DNA from: JBAOHV01 sp963714875
GTDB taxonomy: Bacteria; Actinomycetota; Acidimicrobiia; Acidimicrobiales; Microtrichaceae
DNA: 64,000 nucleotides
Reading direction: 5' to 3'
Assembly (NCBI GenBank): GCA_963714875.1
Contig: CAVQQI010000012.1
Span: forward strand, 1 to 64,000
The notes beneath the pieces were generated by a model. The model searched no databases. It worked only from the letters and a program-made list of their open reading frames with translations, and was not told the DNA's origin. Numbering within the stretch: position 1 is the first letter of the stretch; every line of letters starts with the position of its first letter. Shown piece after piece: positions 61,914 to 64,000 of the stretch. A program made the translations under genes and the position numbers.

Positions 61914-63784
61914 GTGCCCGACACGACCGAGCGGATCCCGCCCCGTGTTCGCGTCGTGGTGCTCAACTGGAACGCCTGGTGGTTCACCCGGCGCTGCCTA
62001 CGGGCGCTGTCGAACACCAACTACCCGGCCGACCGGCTCGAGGTCGTGCTGGTCGACAACGCGTCGGTGGACGGCTCGCTCGAGCGGCTGCGGTACGAGT
62101 TCCCCGACGTCACGGTGGTGCACAACGACGCGAACCTTGGTTTCGCCGAGGGGTGCAACCGGGCGATGCGCGACCTGGGCGGGATCGACCTGGTCGCGCT
62201 CGTGAACAACGACGCGGTGGTCGAGCCCGGGTGGCTCGTCGCCATGGTCGACGCGCTCGACCAGCACCCCCGAGCCGGTGCCGCAGCGGCTCGGTTGGTG
62301 TTGGACCCGGCGTTCGTGAAGGTGCAGGTGGGCGTGTCGGGCGGCCCTGCGGAGGTGCGATCGGTCCACGTGGACGGTCTGGATGCGACGACCCGCACCA
62401 TTTTCGCCGGATCGGTGCACACCGAGGGTCGCACCGAGTGGCCGATGGAGTTGGTGCACCACCTCCAGGGCCCGGCCGAGCTGATGGTGCCCGTGGGGGA
62501 GGGTGATCACACGGTCACCCTCACCGTCGCCGGACAGGTCGAGCTCCGCGCGGTTGTTGCGGACGTTGCGCGTGCTGCCGACCACACCGAGTCCGCCGCA
62601 GCCGAGGTCGACGCTGCGGTCCATCCCGCCGCCGTGTCGACTCGACATCGACATCGACATCGGTGTCGATGTCGGTCGGTGCGGCAGTGCCGCGCGTGGA
62701 ACTGCTCAACGGGTTGGGCACCGAGCGCAACGAGGTGGGCGAGAGCTACGACCGGCACTTCGGCGAACCGAACGACCCCGATGCAGTACCGGAGCTGGCG
62801 GGGCCGCCACGAGAGGTCGCCGGCTTCAGCGGTGGGGGAGTGCTGCTGCGGGCCGACATGCTGGCAGCGACCGGTCTGTTCGACCCGCGCTTCTTCGCGT
62901 ACTACGAAGACAGCGACCTGTCGTGGCGAGCAGCTCGGGCGGGCTGGGTGACCGTGACCGCGCCGGCGGCGGTCATCCGTCATGCGTTCGGTGGCTCGGG
63001 CGGTGCACGTGCCCCTGGCTTCTTCTTCCTGAACTATCGCAACTGGCTGCTGACGGTGCTGCGCAACGGCGAGCCCGACCAGCGCCGCCGAACCCTCTCT
63101 TCCGCGAGTGAGCGGGTCCGGCGTGCGGTGCGCTCCAACGTGGCGAGCCCGCTGAGGCACCGACGGGCACCCAGCTGGGCGTTGGTCGTTGCCTGGTTGC
63201 GCACGTCGGCGGGAGTGGCTGCGGTCCGCGCGACGACCACGACGGGTGCGCGTCGTCGTGCTGCGACGCCCGTGGGCGCCCGGCGTACCGACCGGGTGCG
63301 TTCCGCGTTGCAGCCGGACTTCACGCCACGGGATCCCACCGCACGCCCCGGCGGTCCGATCCTGGTGCTGTTGGATCTGACCGGTGAGGTCGCCCCTGGT
63401 GCGGCCGGTGCCCCCGGTGCCGGTGCGGTGCTGCTGGCAGCGATGTCGGGCGCGACCGACCGGCTCGACGTCGTACCGGCGGTGCAGCTCGAGGCGGGTC
63501 GGTTCCGGCGAGCGTCGCCGACCGAGGTGGGTCGACTGCTCGGCGTCACCGGGCCCCATCTCGTGGTCACCGCGGACCGATTGGCGCTCGACCGGGTGTC
63601 CCCGGACACTGCGTTGCTCCGTGACGACGGCGACGGGCGCCTGGCGGTGTCCACGGTGGGTGGTCGGACCGAGGGGGAGCGGGTCGTACCCGATCCCGCT
63701 GTCGGTGGAGGCGATGCTGCCTCGCGCGGGTCGGATCGGCCCGGACCAACCGCGCACAAACGACCACTCAGGGTGATGTTGTGA
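61914..63784 (+). CDS. Glycosyltransferase, GT2 family, with a GT4-like C-terminal module; frame broken once
   Basis: About 623 residues when corrected. The GT-A domain has VRVVVLNWNAWWFTRRCLRA, VLVDNASVDGSLERL, NLGFAEGCNRAMRDLG, VALVNNDAVVEP (DxD-like NND) and, after the break, GGGVLLRADMLAATGLFDPR and FFAYYEDSDLSWRAARAG. It resembles rhamnosyltransferases. A Thr/Val-rich insert (residues about 125-250) splits the domain, and the frame changes within or near the TCGACA repeats (62642-62671). The last 140 residues (ILVLLDLTGEVAPG, DRLDVVPAVQLEAGRFRR) match the GT4 neighbour N-terminus. Confidence 0.8.
62642..62671. repeat. TCGACA hexamer repeats inside the GT2 gene
   Basis: Three exact copies (62642-62659) and two diverged ones (TCGGTG, TCGATG). 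Hexamers keep the frame, but slippage or assembly errors here are likely. The GT2 reading frame shifts in this neighbourhood. Confidence 0.6.
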
Positions 63785-63818
63785 GCTGGGTGGGTGACAA
63801 TTCGGCGGCAGGTGGGCG

Positions 63819-63824
63819 TAGGCT
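63819..63824 (+). promoter_or_regulatory. -10 hexamer of the gene at 63832
   Basis: TAGGCT, 7 nt, then ATG 63832; TGACAA at 63795-63800 gives a -35 at 18 nt. Confidence 0.5.
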
Positions 63825-63831
63825 GGACGGC

Positions 63832-64000
63832 ATGTCGTCCTCCTACCCACGGGCACGAAGGGTTCGTCGCGTCGCGGTGGCCGTCGCATGCGGTGTGCTC
63901 CTGGCATTCCTGCCCGCCCCCACGTTCACCTTCATCGATGCGTCGGTCGGCAGCCTCTCGCCGTTCCCGAGCGTCACCGACGTCGGAGCTGCCGAGCTCG
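63832..64000 (+). CDS. Secreted protein, N-terminal part only (cut by window end)
   Basis: 56 residues visible. A basic start (MSSSYPRARRVRRVA), a hydrophobic stretch (VAVACGVLLAFLPAP) forming a signal peptide, then TFTFIDASVGSLSPFPSVTD. No lipobox, so it is probably released or later anchored. Family cannot be told from this fragment. Confidence 0.65.
   Translation, partial: MSSSYPRARRVRRVAVAVACGVLLAFLPAPTFTFIDASVGSLSPFPSVTDVGAAEL

Noticed and set aside
1..64000. tRNA, rRNA, IS elements or prophage genes
   Set aside because: I saw no cloverleaf, rRNA core, transposase motif, or phage structural gene in either strand.

Overview
The window is high-GC, gene-dense bacterial DNA that looks like an actinomycete chromosome. 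Several traits point this way: many genes start with GTG, and a TANNNT hexamer often sits only 6-7 nt before the start codon, which suggests leaderless mRNAs. The gene content also fits: an Rpf-type resuscitation factor, an LLM/F420-type oxidoreductase, homodimeric AceE, a DprE2-like reductase, bioB followed by a bsaP-like gene, and TetR-controlled acyl-CoA genes. An uncultured-type lineage such as Acidimicrobiia would fit, but that is inference. I see no rRNA, tRNA, CRISPR array, IS element or phage genes.

Layout. 1-9.3 kb holds RmuC (frame broken), a TetR regulator next to a nitronate-monooxygenase-like enzyme and an SDR, a TrkA-type K+ channel, an MBL hydrolase, a CBS protein, a minimal J-domain protein, an Rpf-like factor with a strong terminator, and a Ca2+/cation antiporter. 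9.4-17 kb holds thioredoxin 2 and two ABC export systems: an ATPase-permease pair and a FtsX-FtsX-ATPase operon. 17-26 kb holds small conserved proteins, a hydrolase, an HhH-GPD repair protein, bioB-bsaP, aceE, and an RNase HI fused to a SLOG/YpsA-like domain. 26-34.5 kb holds hyuAB, an HSD10-like SDR under a palindromic operator, a lipoprotein, HAD and SRPBCC proteins, a TIGR01777 epimerase and a DprE2-like reductase. 34.5-40.2 kb is a lipoate and 2-oxoacid dehydrogenase block: lpd (E3), E2, and a single-chain LipB-LipA fusion. With aceE at 22-24 kb this gives E1, E2, E3 and the lipoyl-making enzyme. 40.2-46 kb holds an acyl-CoA dehydrogenase, an unusual beta-lactamase-fold protein, membrane and CMD proteins, a lipoprotein and a sugar epimerase. 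46-54.6 kb holds metH divergent from a PduO adenosyltransferase, then pepA, cutA, a cupin and a sirtuin. 54.6-64 kb is a surface-glycan-like block: two tandem multi-pass GT-C-like proteins, a rhodanese-MoeB fusion, a GT4 and a GT2 glycosyltransferase, and the start of a secreted protein.

Ten conserved genes need a one-base frame change to read through, several at G or C runs: rmuC, the MBL gene, LLM, hyuB 3' end, SRPBCC, dprE2-like 3' end, E2, pepA, GT-C 1 and GT2. This pattern looks more like assembly indels than real decay, so these genes are probably intact in the organism.

The most notable observations are the LipB-LipA fusion, the RNase HI-SLOG fusion, a rhodanese-first MoeZ, a CxxK variant of the SxxK hydrolase fold, a 20-bp perfect hairpin downstream of aceE, two related TTGACCG/CGGTCAA operators over acyl-CoA genes, and a GT4-like module repeated at the C-terminus of the adjacent GT2.
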